The notes under the pieces are model-generated. The model saw nothing but the letters and a program-made list of their open reading frames with translations. It did not search any database and had not been told where the DNA came from. A DNA stretch of 64,000 nt from Globisporangium splendens (taxonomy: Eukaryota; Oomycota; Peronosporomycetes; Pythiales; Pythiaceae), in NCBI GenBank assembly GCA_006386115.1, contig VFIW01000047.1, forward strand, positions 1 to 64,000, written 5' to 3'. The position numbers were made by a program, and so were the translations under genes. Below are positions 40,788 to 54,450 of this stretch, one piece after another. Numbering within the stretch: position 1 is the first letter of the stretch; each line of letters starts with the position of its first letter.

Positions 40788-43556
40788 ATGAGCTACCAGC
40801 TGCCGTCGGCGTTCCTGCAAAAGTTCACGCCCAAAGAGATTCACGAGCTCAAGCGCGTGTTCAAGGAGCACGACCACGACTACGCCGCGGCCATCGCGCT
40901 CGCCGATTTGCCCACCGTGCTTCAAAAGCTGGGCGAGAATGTGACCCCCAACCAGACCACGGTCATGCTGAAGCAGGTCTCGCTCGAGCGGCCGACGCAG
41001 ATCAACTTCCACGAGTTCCTCGAGTTGTTGTACGACTTCCGCAATGGCGCCATCGCGTTGGATCCGAGTGCGCTGATGGGTCACGCGTCGATTTCTCCGA
41101 TGTCAACGCCCGTTGCTGCGCCTGCGCCTGTTGTGCCGACGCCAGCACCGGTGCCTGCGGAATCGACGCCGTTCTTTGCGAAAAAAGCGACGTGGGCTCC
41201 CAACCCTGCACCAGAACCTGTTGACTCGACTCCGAAGCAACCTTCTCCGTTTGCTCAGAAAGCACAATGGCCACCTGCTGCGTCTGCGGCGGCACAACCG
41301 CCACCACCTCCACCTCAGCAAAAGAGCAAGTGGGCTCCAGCAGGCAGCTTCCCTTCTGCACCTGCGCAAGAACAAAAGACAGCAACTCCTTCATGGGCTC
41401 GTCCAGCCGCCACGTCGCCAAAGGAGTCGACTCCATCGATTGGTGCCACTACGCCGCAATGGTCTGCTGCTGGAAGTTCGGTACAATGGCCTGCTGCCGG
41501 AAGTTCGGCACAATGGCCGCCTAAATCTCCTGCGAAGGACAGCAGCGCTAAATCGCAATGGCCGCCTAAGTCTCCCGCGAAAGATAGCGGTGCTAAACCG
41601 CAGTGGCCGCCAACGTCGCCTGCGAAAGAGCAAAGTGGGAAAGCGCAGTGGCCTCCAGCTGGAGGTTCAAAGCCATCGGCAAACCCTGTCTCAAAGGCTC
41701 CTCAATGGCCACCTGCTGGTCAATCGGCAGCGAGTCCAACGAAGCCGCAATGGTCTCCGAATCAACCCGCTCAAGCTTCTGCCGATGCGTCTTCCCCGTC
41801 ACCGAATGATGCAAAGCGTGCGCAGTGGCCCCCTGCTGCTCCAAGCGGTCCACCACCTCAGCCTCCTCAACCAGCGGCTGGCTCGCGCTCCCCACCACGC
41901 TCTCCGGTGCAGGACACTGCGGCATTGGATGCTCATACCATCGGCGTCTTGCAGCGTCGCGCTAGTGCCGCTGCGAGGTACAATGCGAATGCAACGATTC
42001 ACGAAGTGAAAGGATCTGCAGGTGGGCTTCACTCGTATTCCGAAGAAGAGACGTCTGCGTTTACTGAGCACATCAACAATTGTTTGGGTCACGACAAGGA
42101 CCTGTTGTCTTTCTTGCCGATGAACCCAGTCGATGGTTTGTTCCGATCTGTGGGTGATGGTATCTTGTTGTGTAAGCTGATCAATGCTGCTGTCCCGGAA
42201 ACGATTGATGTTCGCGCTGTGAACACCAAGAAGAAGGCGAAGGAGTTGAATATTTATGAGAAGACCGAAAACCACAACCTTTCGATTAACGCGGCGAAGA
42301 GTATCGGTTGCAGTGTCGTGAACATTGGTCCTACGGATCTGATTGAAGGCAAACCGATTTTGGTGCTCGGACTCGTGTGGCAGATCATCAAGATCCAGTT
42401 GACGTCGACGATTAACTTGAAGAACCACCCCGAATTGATGCGATTGCTCTTGGACGGAGAGACGCTCGAGGAGTTCATGAAGCTTCCTCCAGATCAAATT
42501 TTGCTGCGATGGGTGAACTACCACCTGAGCGCTGCCGGCCACCCAAAGAAGGTCAACAATTTTAGTTCGGATCTTCAGGACGCGACTGCATACAGCGTGC
42601 TGTTGCACCACATCGCCCCACAAGAGTGCGATTTGTGCCACGAGACCGTGCCAGAAGAACGTGCGGCTCATGTCATCCGGAATGCTCGTAAATTGCAGGT
42701 TGAGACCTTTATCAAGCCGCGTGATATCACAAGCGGAAACCCGAAGCTCAACATGTCGTTTGTCGCTCAACTGTTCAACACGTGCCCTGCATTGGACTTG
42801 GTCGAAGAAGAACTCAAGCAGCTGGAAGAAATTCTGTACGATGATGTCGGTGACACTCGTGAAGAGCGTGTCTTCCGTATGTGGATCAACTCGTTGGCCA
42901 TTGATGGTGTGTACATCAACCACTTGTTCTCGGACATGCGCGATGGCATCAACCTTCTGAAGGTCTTCGAGAAAATCGAAAAGGGGATTGTCTCGTGGCA
43001 GAAGGTCAACTTGGTCGCGCCAAACAAGTTCAAGCAGGTGGAAAACTGCAACTACTGTGTTGTGTTGGGCAAGCAGCTCAAGTTCTCGCTTGTCAACATT
43101 GGTGGTGCGGATATCTTTGAAGGCGCCAAGAAGTTGATTCTGTCGATTATCTGGCAAAGCATGCGCTACCAGCAGTTAAAGCTGCTGAGTGGTCTCTCGA
43201 AGGGTCAAGCCGAGATCACGGATAAGGACATCATCGACTGGGCAAACGCCAAGGTGCGACAAGGTGGACGCACCAAGAGCCAAATTGTGGCCTTCCGGGA
43301 CCTCACACTGTCCGATGCGCTGTACCTGCTCGACCTTGTGCACGCTGTTGAACCACGTGCTGTGAACTGGGACCAAGTGTCACAGGGCAAAAGCGACGAC
43401 GACAAGGCGAGCAACGCGAAGTACGCGATCAGTTGTGCGCAGAAGATCGGCGCCGCGGTGTTCTTGACGTACGAGGACATTGTGGAAGTGAAGCCGAAGA
43501 TGATGATGACGTTCGTGGCGAGTCTCATGTCGCTCGACATGCACAACAACGCGTAG
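40788..43556 (+). CDS. Fimbrin/plastin: actin-bundling protein with a long Pro/Trp/Gln-rich insertion
   Basis: 922 residues, intronless. Residues about 5-90 resemble a degenerate EF-hand region. Residues about 385-920 hold four calponin-homology domains arranged as two actin-binding modules; visible blocks include DGILLCKLINAAVPETIDVRAVN, NIGPTDLIEGKPILVLGLVWQIIK, MRDGINLLKVFEKI and YEDIVEVKPKMMMTFVASLM. Between them lies about 290 residues of low-complexity sequence with repeated QWPP-type motifs. Fimbrins are usually 600-650 residues, so the insertion explains the length. The protein would crosslink actin filaments in the cytoplasm, for instance at the growing hyphal tip. The start ATG has a good context (AGCCGCCATGAGC). 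Confidence 0.93.
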   Translation: MSYQLPSAFLQKFTPKEIHELKRVFKEHDHDYAAAIALADLPTVLQKLGENVTPNQTTVMLKQVSLERPTQINFHEFLELLYDFRNGAIALDPSALMGHASISPMSTPVAAPAPVVPTPAPVPAESTPFFAKKATWAPNPAPEPVDSTPKQPSPFAQKAQWPPAASAAAQPPPPPPQQKSKWAPAGSFPSAPAQEQKTATPSWARPAATSPKESTPSIGATTPQWSAAGSSVQWPAAGSSAQWPPKSPAKDSSAKSQWPPKSPAKDSGAKPQWPPTSPAKEQSGKAQWPPAGGSKPSANPVSKAPQWPPAGQSAASPTKPQWSPNQPAQASADASSPSPNDAKRAQWPPAAPSGPPPQPPQPAAGSRSPPRSPVQDTAALDAHTIGVLQRRASAAARYNANATIHEVKGSAGGLHSYSEEETSAFTEHINNCLGHDKDLLSFLPMNPVDGLFRSVGDGILLCKLINAAVPETIDVRAVNTKKKAKELNIYEKTENHNLSINAAKSIGCSVVNIGPTDLIEGKPILVLGLVWQIIKIQLTSTINLKNHPELMRLLLDGETLEEFMKLPPDQILLRWVNYHLSAAGHPKKVNNFSSDLQDATAYSVLLHHIAPQECDLCHETVPEERAAHVIRNARKLQVETFIKPRDITSGNPKLNMSFVAQLFNTCPALDLVEEELKQLEEILYDDVGDTREERVFRMWINSLAIDGVYINHLFSDMRDGINLLKVFEKIEKGIVSWQKVNLVAPNKFKQVENCNYCVVLGKQLKFSLVNIGGADIFEGAKKLILSIIWQSMRYQQLKLLSGLSKGQAEITDKDIIDWANAKVRQGGRTKSQIVAFRDLTLSDALYLLDLVHAVEPRAVNWDQVSQGKSDDDKASNAKYAISCAQKIGAAVFLTYEDIVEVKPKMMMTFVASLMSLDMHNNA

Positions 43557-44553
43557 GTCTATTCATTTGGGAAAATCATGTAGCTGAAAAAAGGAGAGGT
43601 ATGTGGTATGATAGCTCGTGCCGATATTGCGCTAACACTTTAATATACTGTTATTAAGCGACGAGAATGCAGCATGCAGGTGCATACATGTGCTTGCGTG
43701 TTCAAGAGCACAGCGCCTTGCCGCGATCTTGAAATACTGGTAAGGCGGTGTATCTGTCCTGTCAATGGGGATGTGCAGCCAGTGAATTGCCAATGGGTGC
43801 GTGTGTCCACGGGCTACTCGAGAGATGGATCTGTTTATCCCAACTCCAATAGTGTGACGGATAACATGCTCCAACAAGCAGCTCATCTACCTGGGGCATC
43901 GCGATCGCGTAACGTGGGACGTGGAGTTGAGTTTGCTCTATGAGAACACTCAGACGACGGTCATCGGTGAAGAACCCAGAAACTACCGACAAACAGCACA
44001 CACATCGAAGAAAACGCCAGGTTCTCGAGTCAAGTCAAGTGGACAACATCATGTGCATCATCTTCCAGATATGGACACTGAACGCGGTGAGTTGAAGGCC
44101 ACTCGGTACCTACAAGAGTGAGAAGGAGCGCGCAGCATTAGCCAGAAGACGACGACTAGAAATGCTCGCGACAGCTTTGCTCGGTTAGGCATCGCAAGAC
44201 GCGCCAGCTCTCTTGTTAAAGAATCGATCCCCAGTGGTATACGCGCATAGCAATCGACTAAAGTACGTGTCGTCTCATGAAAATGGTAAATGGCCACATT
44301 CTCTTTACCGGCGATGGCGCAGAAGCAAGTGCCACTTTGGTTGAAACGCGTTTACGTTCAGTGTATGCAGCTACTCGGAGCGAAAATGCGCCGACTGCGT
44401 CGTTCACACAGAATGGGAAAGCCAAATCGCTCAAGGGTGAGATTTTCTCGACAGATGGCTCATATTGTGATTATCAACTGATTTTGATCAACAAACGACA
44501 CTCAATGGAACAGTCAACACCTACTTCTCTTGTCACGCTATTTGCTTTTTCTT
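43557..44553. other. Intergenic, no gene seen
   Basis: About 1 kb between the 3' ends of fimbrin and the basic-protein gene at 44554. Short frames only. Confidence 0.5.
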
Positions 44554-45447
44554 TCACCACACAAAGTCTGTGAACGTTGGATACGGCTGCGGTTGCGGCA
44601 GCGCGTTGATCTGGTACCGAATGCAGCAACTCGCTTCGGTCTCGACGCCCCAAATGTCGAGCGCTTGCCGCCAGTTCTCCACGCACGCAAGGTACGCGCG
44701 CTCTTCCTGCAGCGAGCGGTACTCGTGCACTTCATCGATGCACTTGGAGAGCAGCGAGTTCTTCTCTCGACTTTCTTGGATTAGGACGGGTTTGTGCGTC
44801 AACAGTTTGCGAAATTGTGCTTCGTACGCGAGCCACATGGACTCGTCCTGGGAACGCTGGTCGCGAAGGCGTCCACGGTACGTTCGCTCGTAGCCACGCT
44901 GCTTGACCTTGCGCTGGATCACTTTGGTTTGTGGCTTCTTGATGTCACCATTCACTTTGCGTCCGCAGTTCTTCTTGGTAGCTGGCGGCACAGTTGACTT
45001 GGACAGCGTGGTTTTGCGTCCTCTCGGTGTGGCTTTGGGTGCTTTTGTTGCCCGTTGGTTTGCTGCAAACTCCTTCTTCAAGGTCGGTTTGCGTTCAACT
45101 TTTGAAGCGGTAGAGGTGTCTACAACCGTCACCTCGTCAAGTTCCACCTTTACAATCTCGCCATTGAGGGCTTCATGTGACTCATGTTTGGCATTGAGTG
45201 CAGCGGAGTCGTGGTACTCGTCCCACTCCGCAGCTGCGTCAAAATCCATGATCACCGACTCGTCGATCAAGCCCATAGCGAACGGATCGTTCACGATCTT
45301 GACCGCTGAGAGTGCATCGGAGTATGACGGCGAGCGCGGTGATTCACAGGACACGATGTCAAGGAGCATCTCGTGGTTGTCGTCGCGACACATCGCATCG
45401 ATCCAGTGATCAATCGGGTTCCAATCGACGGACATAGCGCTTGCCAT
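44554..45447 (-). CDS. Basic, possibly nuclear protein, member 1 of a local family
   Basis: 297 residues from ATG 45447, chosen because it matches the start of the paralogue at 46627-47382 and lies below an initiator-like element. Conserved blocks: an N-terminal W-x-P-I-x-x-W motif (DWNPIDHWIDAMCRDD), an acidic middle part, a Lys/Arg-rich stretch, then VKQRGYERTYRGRLRDQR followed by a helical segment, and a C-terminal IRYQINALPQPQPYPTF. The basic block followed by a helix resembles the DNA-binding part of bZIP-like proteins, but leucine spacing is not convincing. I do not recognise the family. Probably a regulator, as inference only. Confidence 0.75.
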   Translation of the reverse strand: MASAMSVDWNPIDHWIDAMCRDDNHEMLLDIVSCESPRSPSYSDALSAVKIVNDPFAMGLIDESVIMDFDAAAEWDEYHDSAALNAKHESHEALNGEIVKVELDEVTVVDTSTASKVERKPTLKKEFAANQRATKAPKATPRGRKTTLSKSTVPPATKKNCGRKVNGDIKKPQTKVIQRKVKQRGYERTYRGRLRDQRSQDESMWLAYEAQFRKLLTHKPVLIQESREKNSLLSKCIDEVHEYRSLQEERAYLACVENWRQALDIWGVETEASCCIRYQINALPQPQPYPTFTDFVW

Positions 45448-45527
45448 GGTGACGAAGTTGGAAGTTGGCGGGTTTGTAGTAAAGCAGACTCGCTGCTGTT
45501 GGTTCTTGAACTTGACGATGCCTTGGA

Positions 45528-45543
45528 AAACTGGAGAATGAGG
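45528..45543 (-). promoter_or_regulatory. Initiator-like element of the gene at 44554-45447
   Basis: CCTCATTCTCCAGTTT matches 14 of 16 positions of GCTCATTYYNCAWTTT, about 80 bases before the chosen ATG. This argues against an upstream start at 45546. Confidence 0.6.
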
Positions 45544-46626
45544 CAAATGGTGCAGCCTTTCCTTCCGTTACGTGTTTGCAGTCTGACCTCGGATATCGCG
45601 ATCCTCAAATATGGAACATTCACGTGTTTACCAGGGGATGATGCGCGTGAAAAAGTGCGAAGACTCACAGATCTGTCTGTACCCAGTTGAGTGATGACCC
45701 AGACAAAGGACGGGTCGACTTCAACTCGGCTGCCCATTCTGCATGTGTCTCAGTCTCAAACTTTCAGGATACAGAGAACAGCTCAAGTTGACGTCTTGGC
45801 AGATAGTTGGCAAGTTCTTATTGCACGACGACCGCGCTATCGTTTTCGCGCATTCAGACGATGGGTATCAAAGAGCGCCATGTGAAACCCCACAATTAAC
45901 TGTACAGAGATGGCCATGACCATTTGGCCATTTCAGGTCATGCCAACCACGGGTTATGTAGATGCGCTGCGGTTTCCAGTATGGAGATGACGCGTGCTGG
46001 CTGCAATTACTGTATGAAGTTTCTCTTGTTGCTCGCCAAATATCGCACCCCGAGTGTGCCCCAGATCTGTCAAGTGCATACCTAGCGGACTTGACGTCAG
46101 CTTTGTACCTATTTCGGCATTCCTTGTGGCTGTTGGCACCACTTGCGTCTCGTTTTGCGCGGTTAGGAATCAGGCGACGTCCCCAGTCCACCATGCGATC
46201 GTGGCGTCGCATGCTTCTCTTGACAGTTGTGCAGTAGATGCGCACTTCAACGTGAATGGACATAAAACAGCCAAGTGTTATGTACCCATCCTTCTAATAC
46301 GATCCCTTTGAAAATGAAAAGATTGTTTTTACGCACGTTACTATTCTCCATAAAGTCGATAAAATAAACTTGAAAGAAACTGTTTAAATTGATATGGATA
46401 TGTAGGAGCAGCTCGAGGCGTTCGCATTGCAGAGGGTTACCGTGTCCGAGTTTTGCTGGTGAGGGCAGGCGTGCGTGGATTCACAAAACATGGAATGCAA
46501 AGTCAAACGTGGCAAAAGTGCGAGTGGGCACGCGGATATGGAGAACATGTTTTTGAATTGTCTCTTTGTGGTATTATGGACAGACATGGCGAGACTAAAA
46601 AAAGCACTATATGCATCTCGCGTACT
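45544..46626. other. Intergenic, no gene seen
   Basis: About 1.1 kb between the two paralogues; only short frames without recognisable content. Confidence 0.5.
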
Positions 46627-47382
46627 TCACCAAGTGAAGTTGTGGAAAGTCGGGTACTTTTGCAGCGCTGGAAGCGAGTTGAGCTGGTACCGGATCGATT
46701 GGCTAGCCTTGCCTTCGCCGCCCCACATGTTGAGCGCCGCAGCCCATTTATCATTGCACACGAGCGTCGAGTGCTCTTCTTGCAGCGTGCGTTCTTCAAG
46801 GAGCAGCTCCACGAAGCGGTTGAACCGACTGCTGTGGACGTAATGATGCATGCTCTGCGCTTGCAACACAACCGGGTTCTTGTGAGCGAGCACGTCCCGC
46901 AGCTTGGCTTCCAACTGAATCCAAACCGCTTCGTCTTCAGCGCGCTTGTTGCGAATTCGACCTCGGTATGTGCGTTCGTAGCCGCGCTGCTTGATCTTGC
47001 GGTTCGTCACCTTGGTGGCGTGATCGACCTTGGCTTTCGTCCTGTGGCTTCGTGGCTTTGCATAGCTCACCTCCTTTGCAGACTTCTTGGTGTTTGGTAG
47101 AGCAGGACACACTGCAGTAGAAACATGCGTCGGAGAGCACACCTCCATGGAGACAATGTCCACTTTGCATCCCACAGAGGAGGGAGTTGAACTTGATGCT
47201 TCTGATTTTGGTCCGACATCAGTCATGAGTGCAAAGTCGCTCAAGTCAAACGCGAAGCAATCAGACACCAGGAGATCAGTAAACCCTTTGCTGACGTCTC
47301 CGTCGATCTCCAAGCTGTCGATATCGAGCGTCAACGAGTCGCACCAGAGTTCGATTGGATCCCATTGTGCAGTTGACGACAT
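46627..47382 (-). CDS. Basic, possibly nuclear protein, member 2 of the local family
   Basis: 251 residues. Shares with the gene at 44554 the N-terminal QWDPIELWCDSL, the IKQRGYERTYRGRIRNKR block, a similar helical segment with LQEE, the late W-x-x-A-L-x-x-W-G motif, and IRYQLNSLPALQKYPTF at the end. The two genes lie in the same orientation about 1.2 kb apart, as expected of a tandem duplication. Function unknown. Confidence 0.75.
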   Translation of the reverse strand: MSSTAQWDPIELWCDSLTLDIDSLEIDGDVSKGFTDLLVSDCFAFDLSDFALMTDVGPKSEASSSTPSSVGCKVDIVSMEVCSPTHVSTAVCPALPNTKKSAKEVSYAKPRSHRTKAKVDHATKVTNRKIKQRGYERTYRGRIRNKRAEDEAVWIQLEAKLRDVLAHKNPVVLQAQSMHHYVHSSRFNRFVELLLEERTLQEEHSTLVCNDKWAAALNMWGGEGKASQSIRYQLNSLPALQKYPTFHNFTW

Positions 47383-47435
47383 TGTGGTTGGTGATCTTGG
47401 AGATTGAAGGTGCTATTGCGTGCGCTCCACGTGGG

Positions 47436-47451
47436 AAATTTGGGAATGACA
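47436..47451 (-). promoter_or_regulatory. Initiator-like element of the gene at 46627-47382
   Basis: TGTCATTCCCAAATTT matches 13 of 16 consensus positions, 54 bases before the ATG. Confidence 0.55.
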
Positions 47452-47812
47452 GGATCATATCGGCTTCCTGTCTGTTACGTTCCAGAGCGCGTCCAGCGTT
47501 GTGTGGGCGAACAACACAGCTCAAGTGTCACGAACTGGTCTGACAGTGTGCGCTTGAGGGGCGAATCTTCTCTCTTCTTTCTTTGCTCTCATCTCCATTT
47601 TCGCCGCATAACTGAGCAGAACATAATGCGAAGTCGAAAAAGTTTACTGTCACTTTCGCGTTCCAGAGCTTCGACAGAACTCTCACGTACCTGCTCAAGC
47701 GTGCGTATCGTGAAAACTGGGGTCAGGCACATCCAGCAGCAGGAGAAAATGGAGATGGTCGCATCATCCAAATGGCCTCAGATCGAATGCGTGACTTGAC
47801 CTGACTTTAGCT

Positions 47813-48025
47813 TCAAGACCACTTCAAGAAGGGACCCATTCCTTCCGCGTCTTTCTCGGGGTTGCTCACACTGTATCGCGGCATCCGCATTTTCTCATTT
47901 GACGCCATCAAGGGAGAGAAGTCACCACTACGTACCCTTTTGAAGAATGAAAGACCGCTTGCCTCCTTCATCCATCCTGTCCACTCTGGCTCGTGAGGTG
48001 CGTCTGACCCGGAGCGAAGCGGCAT
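47813..48025 (-). CDS. Possible small protein, 70 residues
   Basis: An open frame beginning MPLRSGSDAPHEPEW and ending in EGMGPFLKWS. No family recognised and no initiator seen. The frame extends a little upstream without an ATG, so it could be an exon. Weak support. The rest of 47452-48412 shows nothing else. Confidence 0.25.
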   Translation of the reverse strand: MPLRSGSDAPHEPEWTGWMKEASGLSFFKRVRSGDFSPLMASNEKMRMPRYSVSNPEKDAEGMGPFLKWS

Positions 48026-48412
48026 CGCACTAACGCCACCAAGGACTTGCGCGTTCGAGTCGGACAGCGTCTCGCTCCGTACTTTTGTAGTCGCCACTTG
48101 CACTTAGTATGCAGCTGTGCCAAGCTGGACTTGCACGGAGAGTCAGACGTGGCGATACCACCACGTGGATGGATATGCTTGTCTCTTCCAACTCGTTGAT
48201 GGCGTTACTTCCTCGAATCAAACTGCAAGAATATCGTTCGCGCTGCTTCAACTCGCCATGTCACGTCATGGAGTTCATTGTAGTTTTGTTGTTGTTGTTG
48301 TTGGTCGCATGCACTTAGTCACATGAAGTGCCGTCTTCTTCGCGTTTCCATGTCGCTCTTTGTCAAACAAAACTGCGCACCATCGCCATGCGCGTGCTTA
48401 TGCGTCTTGAAA

Positions 48413-50209
<1,797 letters not shown>

Positions 50210-51357
50210 GCTTGACGCTGGTGTTGCTTGTCAGGTTGCCGCCATTCAGCGCAACGGAAACCAGAGTGATGGTCTTGTCACAATGCGAGTTTTCCAGTCA
50301 AATGGAGTTTGTCTGTTATATCAGACAGAAGTTGTAACACTCATTTCGTCTAATGTCCAATATCACTTCCAAGTGAAGATTTCGATCTCAGCTTGTCAGT
50401 CTGATGAAAAAACTAGACTTCTGTGCCTGAGCTAATTGCAACTTTGCTGGCTGCGACAGGAGTAAGATGAAGTAGCCCTGTGGACTGACTGAGCTGGCAA
50501 ACAACGGTCAGAAACGAAGCGTAGGCACGTGGATCTCAATCGTGCAGAGACTTGCAGACCCTCTCCCGTTGGCTGATTAAAATAATGTCGACGAGGAAGC
50601 TTGTCGCGGATGATACTGTAGCGAGCGCAAGAGAGAGCAAGAGAGAACATGGCGTCATAACGCCTCTGCCTTGATCTCCATCGCAATCAATCATAATCGC
50701 TTGTCTGCTTGAGTCTCGCTCATTTTGGTTCGTGAAAGACAAAAGGCGCCGAGTATTTTCTGAGTTTGGAGTTTCGATGGTCCTGCAAAAACCACTGGTG
50801 TTTGCATAAAATCCATGTTGACGTTGTGACTCTTGGTGGTCCGTGCAAGCCCTAGTTTAAAACCGCACCCAATGATTTTTATATGCAGCGTTTTCATTGG
50901 CGACAAGAATCTGCGCAGCTGTTTTCATCCAATCAGAGACCATATCACGCTGAGACACTTATGAACCCATATTACACTCCAAATTAACGCCCGCTGCGTC
51001 TCTCGCTTCAACCCTCAAAAAACGGAAAGAAGCAGCAAAACAAAAAAATCAGGGCAGCTGAACCATCCGAACGACCCAAACACTCTGAATAGTGCCGACT
51101 CAGTTTTTATTCGAATCTATAAATACGCTCACACTGTATCTACTTGTAAAGCAAGTGGTAGAAAAGTAACCCTTTGATAAATGCGCTTCGTGCAAAACCA
51201 TCGAAGGCGTCAATGCTGTTCTCAAGTGAGGTGTAATCTCCGCGTTCTTTCGCGCACATCGTGGCCGCAAGATGACACCAGCCACTCAGTCTGGAATTTG
51301 CGCCGACGCCCTCGGACGAAAGTCGCTCGCAACCCCCAGTGAAGCAAGAAGGAAGAC
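50210..51357. other. Intergenic, with a weak initiator-like element at 51284-51299
   Basis: No gene seen in about 1.1 kb between divergent genes. ACTCAGTCTGGAATTT (13 of 16 consensus positions) lies 59 bases before the phosphatase ATG at 51358. Confidence 0.5.
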
Positions 51358-52981
51358 ATGGCGCCTCTCGGCAAGCGCAAGGCGCTGATCATCGGCGGCG
51401 TCGTCACGCTCTGCGCCGTCATCGGTGCGATCGTCGGCATCGTCGTGTGGAAGACGTCCGACTCGTCCTCGGCGTCCAACAGCAGCGGCAACTCGAACGC
51501 GTCGTCGTCCACGAAGACAAACGGCAGCTCGCTCTCTGGCAAGGACAGCGAAGTCGCGGGAGACGCGGACAGCTCCAAAGCCACCAACAGCTCGGGCTCG
51601 GGAGGCTCTAGCATCACGTCGGACCCAACTGCTGGTGCGTATTTCTCTATTCCCTGCTGAGAAATTGATTGTTGAGAACAAACGAGGTTCTTACTTTTCT
51701 TGATGCTAAAACGCGATACTATAGCTAAATTCACGCTGGCTGCCTACGCTATTGGCGATTGGGGCACCACGATCGCGCGCGACTCGTGCTGCAAGCGCCG
51801 CACGGACCACGATCCATCCAATGTGGACAAGAACGCCGAAGAAGCCGTGGGTGTGTTGATGGGCAAAGCGGCTGCGGCTGCTGACCCAAAACCAAAGGTC
51901 GTGATTGGCCATGGGTACGTCGCTCTGTTGGAAACTTTCAGGAGCAATGATACAAGGCAATGCACTAAACTGTTTGTGTTTGCATTGCAGTGACAACTTC
52001 TACTGGACGGGTATCGAGGACATGACAGACCAATCGTACCGCTTCACGAACACGTACGAGCAAAAGTTTAGTGACTCGGCGTTGAGCGATATTCCGTGGG
52101 TGAACGTCATGGGTAACCACGATTACGGTGGTGCGAGTTACATCTGCCCTGGTGGCTGTTCCGACGCAACGGCGATCGTCGATGGGTTGAAGAACAAGTT
52201 CAGCTTGCAGTCCACGTACAAGAGCCCAACGAACAACCGCTGGATCATGAAGGACCACTTTTACGTGCACTCGATTTCTGATGACGCGTCCGGCGTGAGC
52301 ATTGACATCTTCAATATGGATACGAATGATGCTGATTCCCACGGTGCCCAACAGATCTGCTGCCAGTGCTACTCGTACGCGAAAGGTGACGATTCCAAGT
52401 GCACGAACGTGGTCCGCGGTGACGCTTACTGCGCTGGTGGCAAGACAGACATGTACGATGCGTGCATGAAGCAGTTGAGCGCTTGGGGTGAGGAGTCGCG
52501 CACCCAACTCGCGGAACAGGTGAAGGCATCCAAGGCGACGTGGAAGATCATCAATACGCACTACTCGCCGTACAACCACTACGCTGCTGATCGCCAAGAC
52601 ATGTGGAAGAAGCTGCTTGATGGACTCGATGTGCAACTGTATATCAATGGCCACACGCACGGTGAGAAGCATGACTACTCGACCATTGGCGTGCACTTTA
52701 TCGAGAACGGTGCTGGTGGTGGCATCCTCAATGAAGCCGCGAGTGGCGTGCCACCGTACGTGGAGGACTATGTCAAGAACGTGTGGTCGTACAAGAACCA
52801 CGACTATGGGTTCTTTGAGCTCAGTGCGTCCAAAGAGTGGCTGAAGGTCCGCTTCCTAACGTTCGATGACAAGTGGAACATCGCCGACGACTTCAAGGCG
52901 TCAACGATCGGCGGTGTCGCGGCCCACCACTGCTGGTACATCCCAGTGGACGGCGGACGCGGCAAGAGCTGCGACGAGTAA
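51358..52981 (+). CDS. Membrane-anchored metallophosphatase, tartrate-resistant (type 5) acid phosphatase family
   Basis: Three exons: 51358-51634, 51725-51914 and 51991-52981; introns of 90 and 76 bp with GT-AG ends. The spliced length is 1458 bases, 485 residues. Residues 10-31 form one membrane helix after a short basic N-terminus, so it is probably a type II signal anchor. A Ser/Asn/Gly-rich stalk follows, then the dimetal phosphatase domain: GDWG, GDNFYW, GNHDYGG, NTHYSPY and NGHTHGE provide the metal ligands. The catalytic part would face the outside or an organelle lumen and hydrolyse phosphomonoesters. Paralogue of the gene at 54481, in tandem. Confidence 0.88.
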
Positions 52982-54350
52982 GCCAACTCGCCACGATAGC
53001 CTCAGGATCCGTCTGGATCATTGATCACAGTCCAGTCAGTCATCCCCTCTTGCATCCACAGGTCCAAGCAAGAGCTCCGTTTTCTGTATGGCTCCCCCAG
53101 ATTAAAAAAGGAAAATCATATATAGTGTGCGTGCGTATGTGGCATGTGCACCGGTACACCTAATTAAAAACAACCTAACGATTCGTTGGCAACGCTGTTG
53201 CATTGTGTTGCATTGTGTGGAAGGGTGGCCATGCATTCCCACGCACGCTCTCTCTATCGCACTTACGACAGATATGCAAGTGCTGAAGCATGGAGGGCGT
53301 GGCGCGGCTATCCCCAGCAACAGATAGAGAGAGGGTCGGTGCCTTCATACAAGGGTGGCGCTGTTGTTAATCGAGATGCTGCTTCCCTCGTTGCAATCAT
53401 GCAGCCAGCCAGACAAAGAGATTCATGGCGAGGCGGTTGTTAATCGGGTGAGACGCGAGCTTTTTCCCAAGTTACGGAGCTCTTGAAGCTTGGGGAGGAG
53501 GAGGTCTCCATACAGACAGCCTGGAAGTCTCTCTGCTCTCGCGAGCATTTGCGAGCACCTGATCTGTTCGCACGCACGAAGATGTTCATGGACCCGCTGA
53601 TATGCAAGGATCAGTGATCCAGCAGCTATTGATTCATGCGTTTCTAGAGGTTATTGAAATTTGACTTTTGAATACATTCACGTGTGTGCAGACATCGTGT
53701 TTGCACTGAATATGCATTTCCACTGGTGCGTTGTGTGCCATTTTAATACGGTTTCTCCCATTCGGGCAAAAATTGAGATCCCAGCAGCCCTTTCTGCGTG
53801 CGTGTGCATGGAGTGATTGTGGCCGTGTGGAGCCGGGCGCAAATAGGGGTGGGAAGGAAACGACAAAAATCCAATGGGAGTCATTCACCAGAACACGGTG
53901 ATATCAAATGAGTTGCTGCAACTTTGACCTGCCTCAACAGCAAAACAGGGTGCTTACTCTACTGCTATCAACCGCGCACTCATAGCATCCTACCCGAATG
54001 CACCTTGATGTGAGATGATTGGCTGGGCATCATTTCGAGTCAGACGACCGGTGAGAAAAAGAGCGCATCGATCCTGGTCTTATCAATGCGTTGAGTACAC
54101 CATGCATATCACTGTGCATCCAAACATACAGGTCTGTTCTCTGACAATGTGCATGGGTAGTATGCTAACTGTTCAGTACAAACTAGAAACACAACGAGTG
54201 TCGAAGATCGCGTCTACAAAGGGATTTCCGCCGCCATTTGTGGCATAAAATGCACAGCCCTGCTGTCCAACACACAACACCACGCATATGAGAAGGGCAA
54301 ATGGAGGGAGGGAAAGCAATCCCGTCCTGTCGTGCCGCGCCTATCAATGT

Positions 54351-54366
54351 CCTCATTTCGCATTTG
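54351..54366 (+). promoter_or_regulatory. Initiator-like element of the second phosphatase gene
   Basis: CCTCATTTCGCATTTG matches 14 of 16 positions of the oomycete initiator consensus, about 115-130 bases before the ATG at 54481. Confidence 0.6.
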
Positions 54367-54418
54367 GCGGCAGGTGCGAGCACGCAGCCCAAGTCTCCGC
54401 ATTATCACAACCAGACCA

Positions 54419-54422
<4 letters not shown>

Positions 54423-54450
<28 letters not shown>

